From positions 1,129,638 to 1,193,637 of the forward strand of contig NZ_LFKO01000002.1 of NCBI RefSeq assembly GCF_001265075.1: a DNA stretch of 64,000 nt, read 5' to 3'. Positions 55,532 to 64,000 of this stretch are shown here, piece after piece (the stretch's first letter is position 1; every line of letters starts with the position of its first letter). The position numbers were made by a program, and so were the translations under genes. The DNA is from Salinicoccus sp. YB14-2. GTDB taxonomy: Bacteria; Bacillota; Bacilli; Staphylococcales; Salinicoccaceae. Under the pieces are notes generated by a model. The model was not told where the DNA came from. It saw nothing but the letters and a program-made list of their open reading frames with translations, and searched no databases.

Positions 55532-56470
55532 TTGAAAAACGAACACCTATCATCTCAATATGAATCTGAAGCAGGAAGGGAATCCGGCTTATCCGGCTTT
55601 CTGCTCAATATAAAAAACCTGTTAAAAGGCAAAGTGCTCATTGCAAATGTTCTCCCTGTCTTTACAGCATTCTGGCTTGCCATTTATTTTACCGGAGCAT
55701 CTTTTACAGAGCATCTGGCGACTTTCATACTGACTATGATCGGCAGCACACTCGTCATCTCCGGCGCACTGATGCTGAACAACTGGTATGAAGCCGACCT
55801 CGATAAGAAAATGGAGCGTACCCGGAAACGTCCGACAGTGACAGGTGCATTTTCACTGCGTGCGGTGCTCTGGTCCGGGATCGTCACTACAATCATCGGT
55901 ATGGGCTTAATGATGCTGACGACTTTAGAAGCTGCCATCTATTCTTTTCTTGGCTGGTTCTTCTATGTGGTCCTCTACACATTCTGGTCCAAACGCCGTT
56001 ATACTCTGAACACCATCATCGGCAGCATATCCGGTGCTTTCACACCGCTGATCGGCTGGTCGGTCATCACTTCCGCCGATCACATCATACCGATTACGCT
56101 GTTCTATCTGCTGTTCATCTGGCAAATCCCGCATACACTCGCGATTGCGATTAAAAGGCTCGACGATTATACACGTGCAGGCGTCGCCATGCTGCCGGTC
56201 GTTGCAGGGGTCGATACAACTGTAAGACAAATACTCATCTACATAATCGCGCTCCTGCCCGTGCCCTTTCTGCTGTTCAGTTCAATCGGCACCATTTTCT
56301 TTATCATCACACTCGGTCTGACTGCCGGCTGGATCGTTCTCGGCGCACTTGGACTGAAGACGAAAGATATTGACAAATGGTCCCGGACAAACCTGCGCTA
56401 TTCCCTGGTCTATCTTATAATCATACTCATTTCATTGATTATACTGACTTCACCGGTCATTGCCGGATAA
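55532..56470 (+). CDS. ctaB: Protoheme IX farnesyltransferase
   Basis: A 312-aa UbiA-family prenyltransferase that converts heme B to heme O, nine or so helices. The Mg-diphosphate motif is NNWYEADLDKKMERTRKRP (Asp-x3-Asp type) near residue 80, and the second motif KRRYTLNT lies near residue 155. The start is TTG at 55532 after GTGAGGG. No ctaA or terminal oxidase gene is nearby; in Staphylococcus ctaA and ctaB also lie apart from the oxidase. Confidence 0.92.
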   Translation: MKNEHLSSQYESEAGRESGLSGFLLNIKNLLKGKVLIANVLPVFTAFWLAIYFTGASFTEHLATFILTMIGSTLVISGALMLNNWYEADLDKKMERTRKRPTVTGAFSLRAVLWSGIVTTIIGMGLMMLTTLEAAIYSFLGWFFYVVLYTFWSKRRYTLNTIIGSISGAFTPLIGWSVITSADHIIPITLFYLLFIWQIPHTLAIAIKRLDDYTRAGVAMLPVVAGVDTTVRQILIYIIALLPVPFLLFSSIGTIFFIITLGLTAGWIVLGALGLKTKDIDKWSRTNLRYSLVYLIIILISLIILTSPVIAG

Positions 56471-56480
56471 TAAAATAAAG

Positions 56481-56528
56481 ACCCTCCGACTTGCGAAATA
56501 TCTCAATCGCAGACAGGAGGGTTTTATT
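56481..56528. terminator. Bidirectional terminator between ctaB and the membrane protein gene
   Basis: ACCCTCC (56481-56487) pairs with GGAGGGT (56516-56522), with an inner TGCGA/TCGCA stem, and T-rich sequence on both sides. It overlaps the convergent stop codon. Confidence 0.75.
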
Positions 56529-57315
56529 TTGCATTGAAAGCAATCAACAGCCATATAATCAAAACAAATATGAAAATGATGATGAACATCTGCAGTATGA
56601 TAAAACGGATCAGAGAGTATCTTGAATAACGTCTGATGTAATCAATCTCCTGACGTTTAAACCCCATCTCTTCTGCCAGCTTTGCAGAATATCTATTCTG
56701 TTTAAAATACAGCCACACTTCTCTTAAGACATACAACATATATGACAGTACTGTCAAGATCAACACAAACGGAAGAAACTCCAGTACAAAGCGACGGTCA
56801 CCCGCTAAAATTGCAACGATTATCGTAAATACGGATAATGCAGCAAACAGCCACTTTGTAAAACTTAAAAAAGAATTTTTAAACAGCCGGTTTCTGTACC
56901 ATTTGTTCCAGCGGCGATGTTTAGGTGACAGATTGAAAATATTTTTATGCGAAGAATGGAAGATTAAATGGCTGAAACTTAATATTTTCAGAGTATGGGC
57001 TATATTTTTAATCGATTTCTTTTTGAAGAAATTATCCGTCCTTAAATATTCAAAAAGCGGCGCCTTTTCAAACGCTTTATGGTAGATCATGAAGGATTCT
57101 TTACCATCTTTATGATCAATCAGCTGATACCCCATCTGTTTCACCATATGATATTTTCCATAAGTTTCAATCACCTGTTCCGGTCTCTTTTCTGACTCGA
57201 AATCCCCAGCGCCTTTATACGTTTTATCTATTTCACTTCTGTGAAAATGGCGGGGGCTATTTAATATCAGCCAGGCGATGATCATGTAATAGATCAAACC
57301 GAATACAATATCCAT
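56524..57315 (-). CDS. Membrane protein of unknown function
   Basis: A 263-aa protein. Hydrophobic segments are at about residues 3-18, 152-172, 178-198 and 238-260; the 130-residue loop between the first and second is basic and probably cytosolic. I recognise no family. A GTGGGGT ribosome site lies 6 nt before the ATG. Monocistronic, between ctaB and the suf operon. Confidence 0.7.
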   Translation of the reverse strand: MDIVFGLIYYMIIAWLILNSPRHFHRSEIDKTYKGAGDFESEKRPEQVIETYGKYHMVKQMGYQLIDHKDGKESFMIYHKAFEKAPLFEYLRTDNFFKKKSIKNIAHTLKILSFSHLIFHSSHKNIFNLSPKHRRWNKWYRNRLFKNSFLSFTKWLFAALSVFTIIVAILAGDRRFVLEFLPFVLILTVLSYMLYVLREVWLYFKQNRYSAKLAEEMGFKRQEIDYIRRYSRYSLIRFIILQMFIIIFIFVLIIWLLIAFNAK

Positions 57316-57387
57316 CTGATTACCCCACTTTATATGTTTCCTGCGTCCATCCTACTACAGATCAAAAGCCATAACGAATATTTGTGC

Positions 57388-57423
57388 AAAAAAATAGAGG
57401 CTGTCATATTTGACAGCCTCTAT
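57388..57423 (-). terminator. Intrinsic terminator of the suf operon
   Basis: A perfect 13-bp stem ATAGAGGCTGTCA/TGACAGCCTCTAT with loop TATT, followed by seven T on the minus strand. Confidence 0.93.
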
Positions 57424-57434
57424 GAATTTATCTT

Positions 57435-58832
57435 TTAACCGATTGAACCTTCCATTTCGAATGAAATCAGACGGTTCATTTCTACCGCATATTCCATTGG
57501 AAGTTCTTTTGTGAATGGCTCGATGAAGCCCATAACGATCATTTCTGTCGCTTCAATTTCACCGATACCGCGGCTCATCAGATAGAATAACTGTTCTTCT
57601 GATACTTTCGAAACTTTCGCTTCGTGCTCCAATGAAATATTGTCGTTTAAGATTTCATTGTAAGGAATCGTATCTGAAGTAGACTCGTTATCTAAGATCA
57701 GAGTATCACACTCGATGTTTGATCTCGCATTTTCAGCTTTTCTGCCGAAATGTACTTGTCCACGGTAAGAAACTTTACCGCCGCCTTTGGCGATGGATTT
57801 TGAAACAATTGTTGAAGATGTGTTTGGTGCCAGGTGAATCATCTTCGCACCCGCATCCTGCAATTGTCCTTTACCAGCTAAAGCGATTGATAATGTCATA
57901 CCGCGTGCACCTTCACCTTTAAGGAAGATTGAAGGGTACTTCATAGTGATTTTAGAACCTAAGTTACCGTCAACCCATTCCATAGTTCCGTTTTCATCAA
58001 CGAAAGTACGTTTTGTAACCAGGTTATAAACGTTGTTTGCCCAGTTCTGGATTGTCGTGTAACGGCAGTAAGCATCTTTTTTAACAACAATTTCAACAAC
58101 TGCAGAGTGCAGTGAGTTTGTTGTATAAACAGGTGCTGTACAACCTTCAACGTAGTGAACGCTTGAACCTTCGTCACAGATGATCAGTGTACGCTCGAAC
58201 TGACCCATGTTCTCAGAGTTTATACGGAAATAAGCCTGTAATGGCGAATCCAGTTTAACTCCGGGAGGACAATAGATGAATGATCCGCCGGACCAAACAG
58301 CTGAGTTCAGTGCAGAGAACTTGTTATCTGTCGGAGGCACTACAGTTGCCCAGTACTCTCTGAACAAATCTTCGTTTTCACGAAGTGCAGCATCCGTGTC
58401 TTTAAAGATTACACCTTTATCTTCAAGATCCTGCTCCATGTTGTGGTAGACCACTTCTGATTCATACTGTGCAGAAACACCTGCAAGGTATTTTTGTTCT
58501 GCTTCAGGTATACCTAATTTATCGAAAGTAAGCTTGATTTCTTCTGGTACTTCATCCCATGAACGCTCTGTCTGTTCTGATGGTTTAACGTAGTAAGTGA
58601 TTTCATCAAAGTTCAACTCTGATAAATCTCCACCCCACATAGGCATTGGTCTGTCATAGAAATGCTGTAATGATTTCAGACGGAAATCCAACATCCACTG
58701 TGGTTCTTTTTTCATATTCGAAATCTCTTTGACGATTTCAGGTGTCAATCCGCGATCTGAACGGAAAATTGAAACGTCTTCATCATGGAAACCATATTTA
58801 TAATCTTCTATTTCTGGTGCGTTTTTAGCCAT
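57435..58832 (-). CDS. sufB: Fe-S cluster assembly scaffold SufB
   Basis: A 465-aa beta-helix scaffold of the SufBC2D complex. Landmarks include [18 protein letters not shown], the cysteine in VEGCTAPVY, and the C-terminal [18 protein letters not shown] segment. The ATG at 58832 follows AGAAGGAG; three codons of upstream frame are not used. Last gene of the suf operon. Confidence 0.95.
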   Translation of the reverse strand: MAKNAPEIEDYKYGFHDEDVSIFRSDRGLTPEIVKEISNMKKEPQWMLDFRLKSLQHFYDRPMPMWGGDLSELNFDEITYYVKPSEQTERSWDEVPEEIKLTFDKLGIPEAEQKYLAGVSAQYESEVVYHNMEQDLEDKGVIFKDTDAALRENEDLFREYWATVVPPTDNKFSALNSAVWSGGSFIYCPPGVKLDSPLQAYFRINSENMGQFERTLIICDEGSSVHYVEGCTAPVYTTNSLHSAVVEIVVKKDAYCRYTTIQNWANNVYNLVTKRTFVDENGTMEWVDGNLGSKITMKYPSIFLKGEGARGMTLSIALAGKGQLQDAGAKMIHLAPNTSSTIVSKSIAKGGGKVSYRGQVHFGRKAENARSNIECDTLILDNESTSDTIPYNEILNDNISLEHEAKVSKVSEEQLFYLMSRGIGEIEATEMIVMGFIEPFTKELPMEYAVEMNRLISFEMEGSIG

Positions 58833-58853
58833 GACTATCACTCCTTCTAAATA

Positions 58854-60519
<1,666 letters not shown>

Positions 60520-60526
60520 TTAAGAC

Positions 60527-61843
60527 TTATTTCGATAAAATCTTCATCTCGATTATTTCTTTAAGCTGTCTCTTTACTGATTCGATCGGCAGTGCCTGAA
60601 CAACAGGGTCCAGGAAACCGTGAATAACGAGTCTCTCAGCTTCTTCCTGTGAGATACCGCGGCTCATCAGATAGAACAGCTGCAACGGATCGACACGTCC
60701 GACAGATGCTGCGTGCCCTGCAGTTACATCATCTTCATCAATGAGAAGAATCGGGTTCGCATCTCCGCGTGCACGCTCACTCAGCATGAGGATACGTGAT
60801 TCCTGCTGTGCATCAGAACGTTTACCGCCGTGTTTGATATATCCGACACCGTTAAAGATGCTTGTTGCACTGTCCTTCATGACACCGTGCTTAAGGATGT
60901 GACCATTTGAATCTTGACCGTAGTGGATAATCTGAGTCGTAACGTTCTGAATCTGCTGCCCGCGTCCGATAGTCACTGTCTTCATATCTGAATTTGAACG
61001 GTCGCCCATCAGATAAGTCGTGTTATCATTGATGACGTTTGAATCGTTCATCAGGCCGAGTGCCCAGTCGATTGTAGCGTCGTCTGATGTTACACCGCGA
61101 CGGTTGATATAGCCGGTCATGCCCGCAGGCATAACGTCAACGCTGCCGTATGTCACTTTGGCATTATCCAAAGCAAGTACTTCTGAAACGATATTGATCT
61201 GTTCTTCAGTTTCTTCCACGTTGGATAAGTAGTTCTCAACGTAAGTGATTTCAGAACCTTTATCCGCCACGATCAATACGTGGTTGATGAGAGAAGCTTT
61301 CTCATCGTCGTGAAGTAAAACCATCTGCACAGGATCTTCGATGTGAACATCTTTAGGAACATAGACGAACATGCCGCCGTTCAGCATTGCAGTGTGGAAA
61401 GCAGTGAGTTTGTTCTCATCTACTTTTACACCGTCCTGCATGAAATATTTTTCAACCAGTTCCGGGTGATTGTGAGTCGCCTCAACAATGTTCTCTATGA
61501 TTACACCTTTATCTTTTAATTTTTCATCAATTTGGAGATAAGCAGGCGTATTGTTGTGCTGTACATATATATTTTTAGTGTTTTCGATATCAAGAAGTGC
61601 TTTTACCGATTCCGGAAGCTCTTCAAGACTGTTGTAAACACTGCTGTCGACAACCGGCTCGGACATCGTGAAGAAATCCCATCTCTTGATGTTCGTCTTA
61701 TCCGGTTTCGGCATGTCGATATTTTCAATCAGTTCAAGTGCTTCTTTCTTTTTGTTGATTAAAAAGTCTGATTCACCGCGTTCAGTTGCGCGCTGAATGA
61801 CTTCGTCTGCATTTAAAATAAATTCATTAGATACAGTAGCCAT
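60527..61843 (-). CDS. sufD: Fe-S cluster assembly protein SufD
   Basis: A 438-aa beta-helix partner of SufB. C-terminal region [20 protein letters not shown] carries the conserved His in GHAASVG. A shorter N-terminal helical domain than in SufB. AGGAGG precedes the ATG. Second gene of the operon. Confidence 0.95.
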   Translation of the reverse strand: MATVSNEFILNADEVIQRATERGESDFLINKKKEALELIENIDMPKPDKTNIKRWDFFTMSEPVVDSSVYNSLEELPESVKALLDIENTKNIYVQHNNTPAYLQIDEKLKDKGVIIENIVEATHNHPELVEKYFMQDGVKVDENKLTAFHTAMLNGGMFVYVPKDVHIEDPVQMVLLHDDEKASLINHVLIVADKGSEITYVENYLSNVEETEEQINIVSEVLALDNAKVTYGSVDVMPAGMTGYINRRGVTSDDATIDWALGLMNDSNVINDNTTYLMGDRSNSDMKTVTIGRGQQIQNVTTQIIHYGQDSNGHILKHGVMKDSATSIFNGVGYIKHGGKRSDAQQESRILMLSERARGDANPILLIDEDDVTAGHAASVGRVDPLQLFYLMSRGISQEEAERLVIHGFLDPVVQALPIESVKRQLKEIIEMKILSK

Positions 61844-61858
61844 TATGATCCTCCTGTC

Positions 61859-62644
61859 TTAATTAACGTCAGATTCTACAGTTACGTCATCAATACCTAA
61901 TTCTTCTTTAATCCAGTCATAACCTTCCGCTTCTAAACGTTCAGCTAATTCTTTACCGCCGGATTTAACAATTTTACCTCTCATCATAACGTGTACGTGG
62001 TCAGGTGAGATGTAGTTAAGAAGTCTTTGGTAGTGAGTGATGATCAATGAACCGAACTGTTCGCCGCGTAATTTGTTGATACCTTTTGAAACAACTTTCA
62101 GTGCATCAATATCAAGACCTGAGTCAATTTCGTCCAGAATACCGAACTTAGGCTCCAGCATCATAAGCTGAAGGATTTCATTTCTCTTTTTCTCACCGCC
62201 GGAAAAGCCTTCGTTCAGGTAACGTGTAGCCATATCCTGATCGATTTCAAGGTATTCCATGTTTTTATCTAGTTTCTTAATGAATTGCATTAAGTTGATT
62301 TCGTCGCCTTCATCACGCTGAGCATTGATTGCTGAACGCAGGAAATCTGAAGTTGTTACGCCTGAGATTTCTGATGGATACTGCATTCCAAGGAAAAGGC
62401 CGGCTTTTGAACGTTCGTCCACTTCCATTTCCAGTACATCTTCACCATCAAGAATTACTTCACCTTGTGTCACTTCATAACGCGGGTGACCCATGATCGC
62501 TTGTGCCAAAGTGGATTTACCAGTACCGTTTGGTCCCATTACTGCGTGAATTTCGCCTTGCTTCAGTGTCAGGTCGACACCTTTTAAAATTTCTTTACCG
62601 TCTATTTCGACATGTAAGTTTTTGATTTCCAGAACAGAAGTCAT
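61859..62644 (-). CDS. sufC: Fe-S cluster assembly ATPase SufC
   Basis: A 261-aa ABC-type ATPase that drives conformational change in SufBCD. Walker A MGPNGTGKSTLAQ near residue 37, signature GFSGGEKKRNEI with the SufC-type spacing, and Walker B FGILDEIDSGLD. First gene of sufCDSUB, behind a promoter flanked by an inverted repeat. Confidence 0.96.
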   Translation of the reverse strand: MTSVLEIKNLHVEIDGKEILKGVDLTLKQGEIHAVMGPNGTGKSTLAQAIMGHPRYEVTQGEVILDGEDVLEMEVDERSKAGLFLGMQYPSEISGVTTSDFLRSAINAQRDEGDEINLMQFIKKLDKNMEYLEIDQDMATRYLNEGFSGGEKKRNEILQLMMLEPKFGILDEIDSGLDIDALKVVSKGINKLRGEQFGSLIITHYQRLLNYISPDHVHVMMRGKIVKSGGKELAERLEAEGYDWIKEELGIDDVTVESDVN

Positions 62645-62727
62645 TTACTTATCCTCCAATTAGAAAATATTGTTTCCATACCCCACTAGTTTATAATAAT
62701 TCTAATCTATAGTCAAAGATATGGAGC

Positions 62728-62767
62728 ATGTTTCATACTGCCTTATTATACCTTAAAAATGAAACAT
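62728..62767 (-). promoter_or_regulatory. Promoter region of sufC flanked by a 9-bp inverted repeat
   Basis: ATGTTTCAT (62728-62736) and ATGAAACAT (62759-62767) are perfect inverted arms 22 bp apart (31 bp centre to centre, about three helical turns). A perfect -10 TATAAT (62745-62750) lies between them, with a weak TTTAAT -35. A second possible promoter, TTGACT-N17-TAAACT, lies nearer the gene. The arms look like an operator for an unidentified regulator. Confidence 0.6.
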
Positions 62768-62834
62768 ATTAAAGGGAATCCCCTCATCTTAAAGTATGAA
62801 TCACGGCTTAAATGGAATTAATATTCTTTGAGAA

Positions 62835-62871
62835 TTAAAAAACCTAAATGATTTCATAAATCATCCAGGTT
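62835..62871 (-). terminator. Intrinsic terminator after the sulfurtransferase gene
   Basis: AACCT/AGGTT encloses ATGATTT/AAATCAT and is followed by TTTTTTAATT on the minus strand. Confidence 0.8.
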
Positions 62872-62900
62872 GTAATACTTCTCTAATAATATTGGTGATA

Positions 62901-63803
62901 TTATTTTGAATTTTTAGTCTCCATTGGTAATTTTTCATCTGCCGCCCACTCTGACAGGGAACCGTCATATACAGCCACATTTTCCTGGCCGAGCTTATTT
63001 AACAAATACTGAGTCCATGTCGCTGCGATTGCACTTCCGCAATAAGTGATGACTTTCTTATCTTCATCGAGCGCTCCCACTTCTTCAAATTTTTGTTTTA
63101 ATTTTTCATCATCATAGATCTCTCCGGTTTCAGGGTCGGCAAGGTCTCCAAAAAATACATTGACCGCACCTTTTATATGTCCGGGGCGTGCATAAGTATC
63201 GGCCGTACCGTTATAACTTTCCGGCTGCAGACTGTCCAGTATCATGATACTGTCATCATCAATCGCATTCAGGACATCTTCTTTACTCGCATAAAGTTCT
63301 GGTCTGCGTTCTATGTTCAGATCACCTTTTTCCGGTGTATTCACTTCATCGGTCACCGGGCGGTTTTCTTTCTTCCATTTTTCATAGCCGCCTTCAAGTA
63401 TCGCAATATTGTCGAAGCCTTCAAATTTCAACTGCCATGCAAAGCGTGACGCCCAGTCGGAGGCCTCAAAATCAACATCTACCATCGCTCCACGATCATA
63501 AATCACTACAAAAGATTCATCACTAATTCCGAGTCCCTTTACTTTTTCTACAAACTCATCATGTGGGATGACCGCAAAATTGTATGATGCATCCGCATCA
63601 GAAAAATCATTTTTCAAGTCTGCGAATACAGCGCCGGGAATATGCTCTTTATCATACTCTTCCTGACCGCTCCATACATCGTAATAGCCGCCTTCTTTGG
63701 GAATCTGTAAAAATGTCGTCGCATCTATTATTCTTAAATTTTCATCTTCCAAATGCTCGTTTAACCATTCTGTTGAAACAAATCCAGTGTTTTTATCTGA
63801 CAA
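62901..63803 (-). CDS. Two-domain rhodanese sulfurtransferase
   Basis: A 300-aa thiosulfate or 3-mercaptopyruvate sulfurtransferase. The first rhodanese domain (about 1-140) is inactive (Asp in VVIYDRGAM where the active Cys would be). The second (about 160-300) carries the catalytic Cys in VITYCGSAIAATW, near residue 252. TTG start with GAGGTG 6 nt upstream. Lies upstream of suf in the same direction but has its own terminator. Confidence 0.9.
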   Translation of the reverse strand: MSDKNTGFVSTEWLNEHLEDENLRIIDATTFLQIPKEGGYYDVWSGQEEYDKEHIPGAVFADLKNDFSDADASYNFAVIPHDEFVEKVKGLGISDESFVVIYDRGAMVDVDFEASDWASRFAWQLKFEGFDNIAILEGGYEKWKKENRPVTDEVNTPEKGDLNIERRPELYASKEDVLNAIDDDSIMILDSLQPESYNGTADTYARPGHIKGAVNVFFGDLADPETGEIYDDEKLKQKFEEVGALDEDKKVITYCGSAIAATWTQYLLNKLGQENVAVYDGSLSEWAADEKLPMETKNSK

Positions 63804-63908
63804 TTAAAGCACCTCTTTATATCATATTTAATTACTATGATTTAAATATAACACATACACTTGTTTATTTAAAAAGATATGATTACTTTATTTTAAAAAG
63901 ACGGTTTG

Positions 63909-64000
63909 TCAATTTAAGTGCAACAGTTCTTCCTGAAACGCTTCGTGTGTTGTTTTCCACCCCAAACATTTTCTGGGTCTCTGATTAATCAGGAAAAGGG
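63909..64000 (-). mobile_element. C-terminal end of an IS30-family transposase, cut by window edge
   Basis: The last 30 codons of a minus-strand frame ending in TGA (63909-63911) read LINQRPRKCLGWKTTHEAF and end EELLHLN, matching the IS30 transposase C-terminus (RPRKxLGWKTP...). The following bases (CAATTTAAGTGCAACA, about 63910-63925) look like the IS30-type terminal inverted repeat, which overlaps the end of the gene. The rest of the element lies beyond the window. Confidence 0.8.

Noticed and set aside
55532..56470. Start of ctaB at the upstream ATG (55499)
   Set aside because: The TTG at 55532 has a GAGGG ribosome site at suitable spacing, whereas the ATG does not and lies in a likely untranslated leader.

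Overview
The window fits a low-to-moderate GC Gram-positive coccus of the Staphylococcaceae, probably a salt-tolerant genus such as Jeotgalicoccus or Salinicoccus. This is inferred from gene order and not proven. The order addB-addA, spsB, TVP38, pgi, yugI, rocD-gudB, ppiB, mnh, pepA, ndh, nfu, nagD, suf closely follows the Staphylococcus chromosome, with Bacillus-like blocks (yutD/E/F, yuzB/yuzD/yutI, yunD/E/F). The DNA is almost entirely chromosomal core. The only clear mobile DNA is the C-terminal end of an IS30-type transposase at the right edge.

Layout. 1-9961: a partial membrane protein, the AddAB recombination nuclease, signal peptidase I, a TVP38 membrane protein and Pgi, all on the minus strand. 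10247-15219: trpDCFBA without trpE or trpG, behind two tandem T-box riboswitches with Trp (UGG) specifiers. 15237-19160: two tandem glutamate dehydrogenase genes and ornithine aminotransferase. 19606-21573: S1-domain protein, two small proteins and cyclophilin. 21763-33484: two complete seven-gene Mrp/Mnh antiporter operons facing each other across one shared terminator; the second starts with a structured leader that ends in an intrinsic terminator. 33817-38816: thioesterase, leucyl aminopeptidase, type II NADH dehydrogenase and Fe-S carrier genes. 39008-41772: an unassigned three-gene cluster (double-HTH regulator, two-TM coiled-coil protein, acidic lipoprotein). 41867-46207: BioY with a BirA operator, a cupin, a 2-hydroxyacid dehydrogenase, a HAD phosphatase and small conserved proteins. 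46328-48190: an NhaC-family transporter under a lysine riboswitch. 48191-53215: yunDEF-like genes, FetAB-type ABC exporter and a lipoprotein. 53242-53536: six 51-bp tandem hairpin repeats. 53622-57315: thioredoxin-like, GRAM-like, M15 peptidase, CtaB and a membrane protein. 57435-62644: sufCDSUB. 62901-63803: a two-domain rhodanese.

Together the genes show strong investment in Na+/H+ homeostasis (two Mrp systems plus an NhaC-type carrier), glutamate/ornithine metabolism that can feed osmolyte pools, and Fe-S assembly. RNA-level control is dense: two T-boxes, one L-box, one unidentified attenuator-like leader and a BirA operator. Nothing is clearly a new defence or biosynthetic system. The least explained items are the 39-41.8 kb cluster, the Mrp2 leader, the 51-bp hairpin array and the inverted repeats upstream of sufC and ndh.
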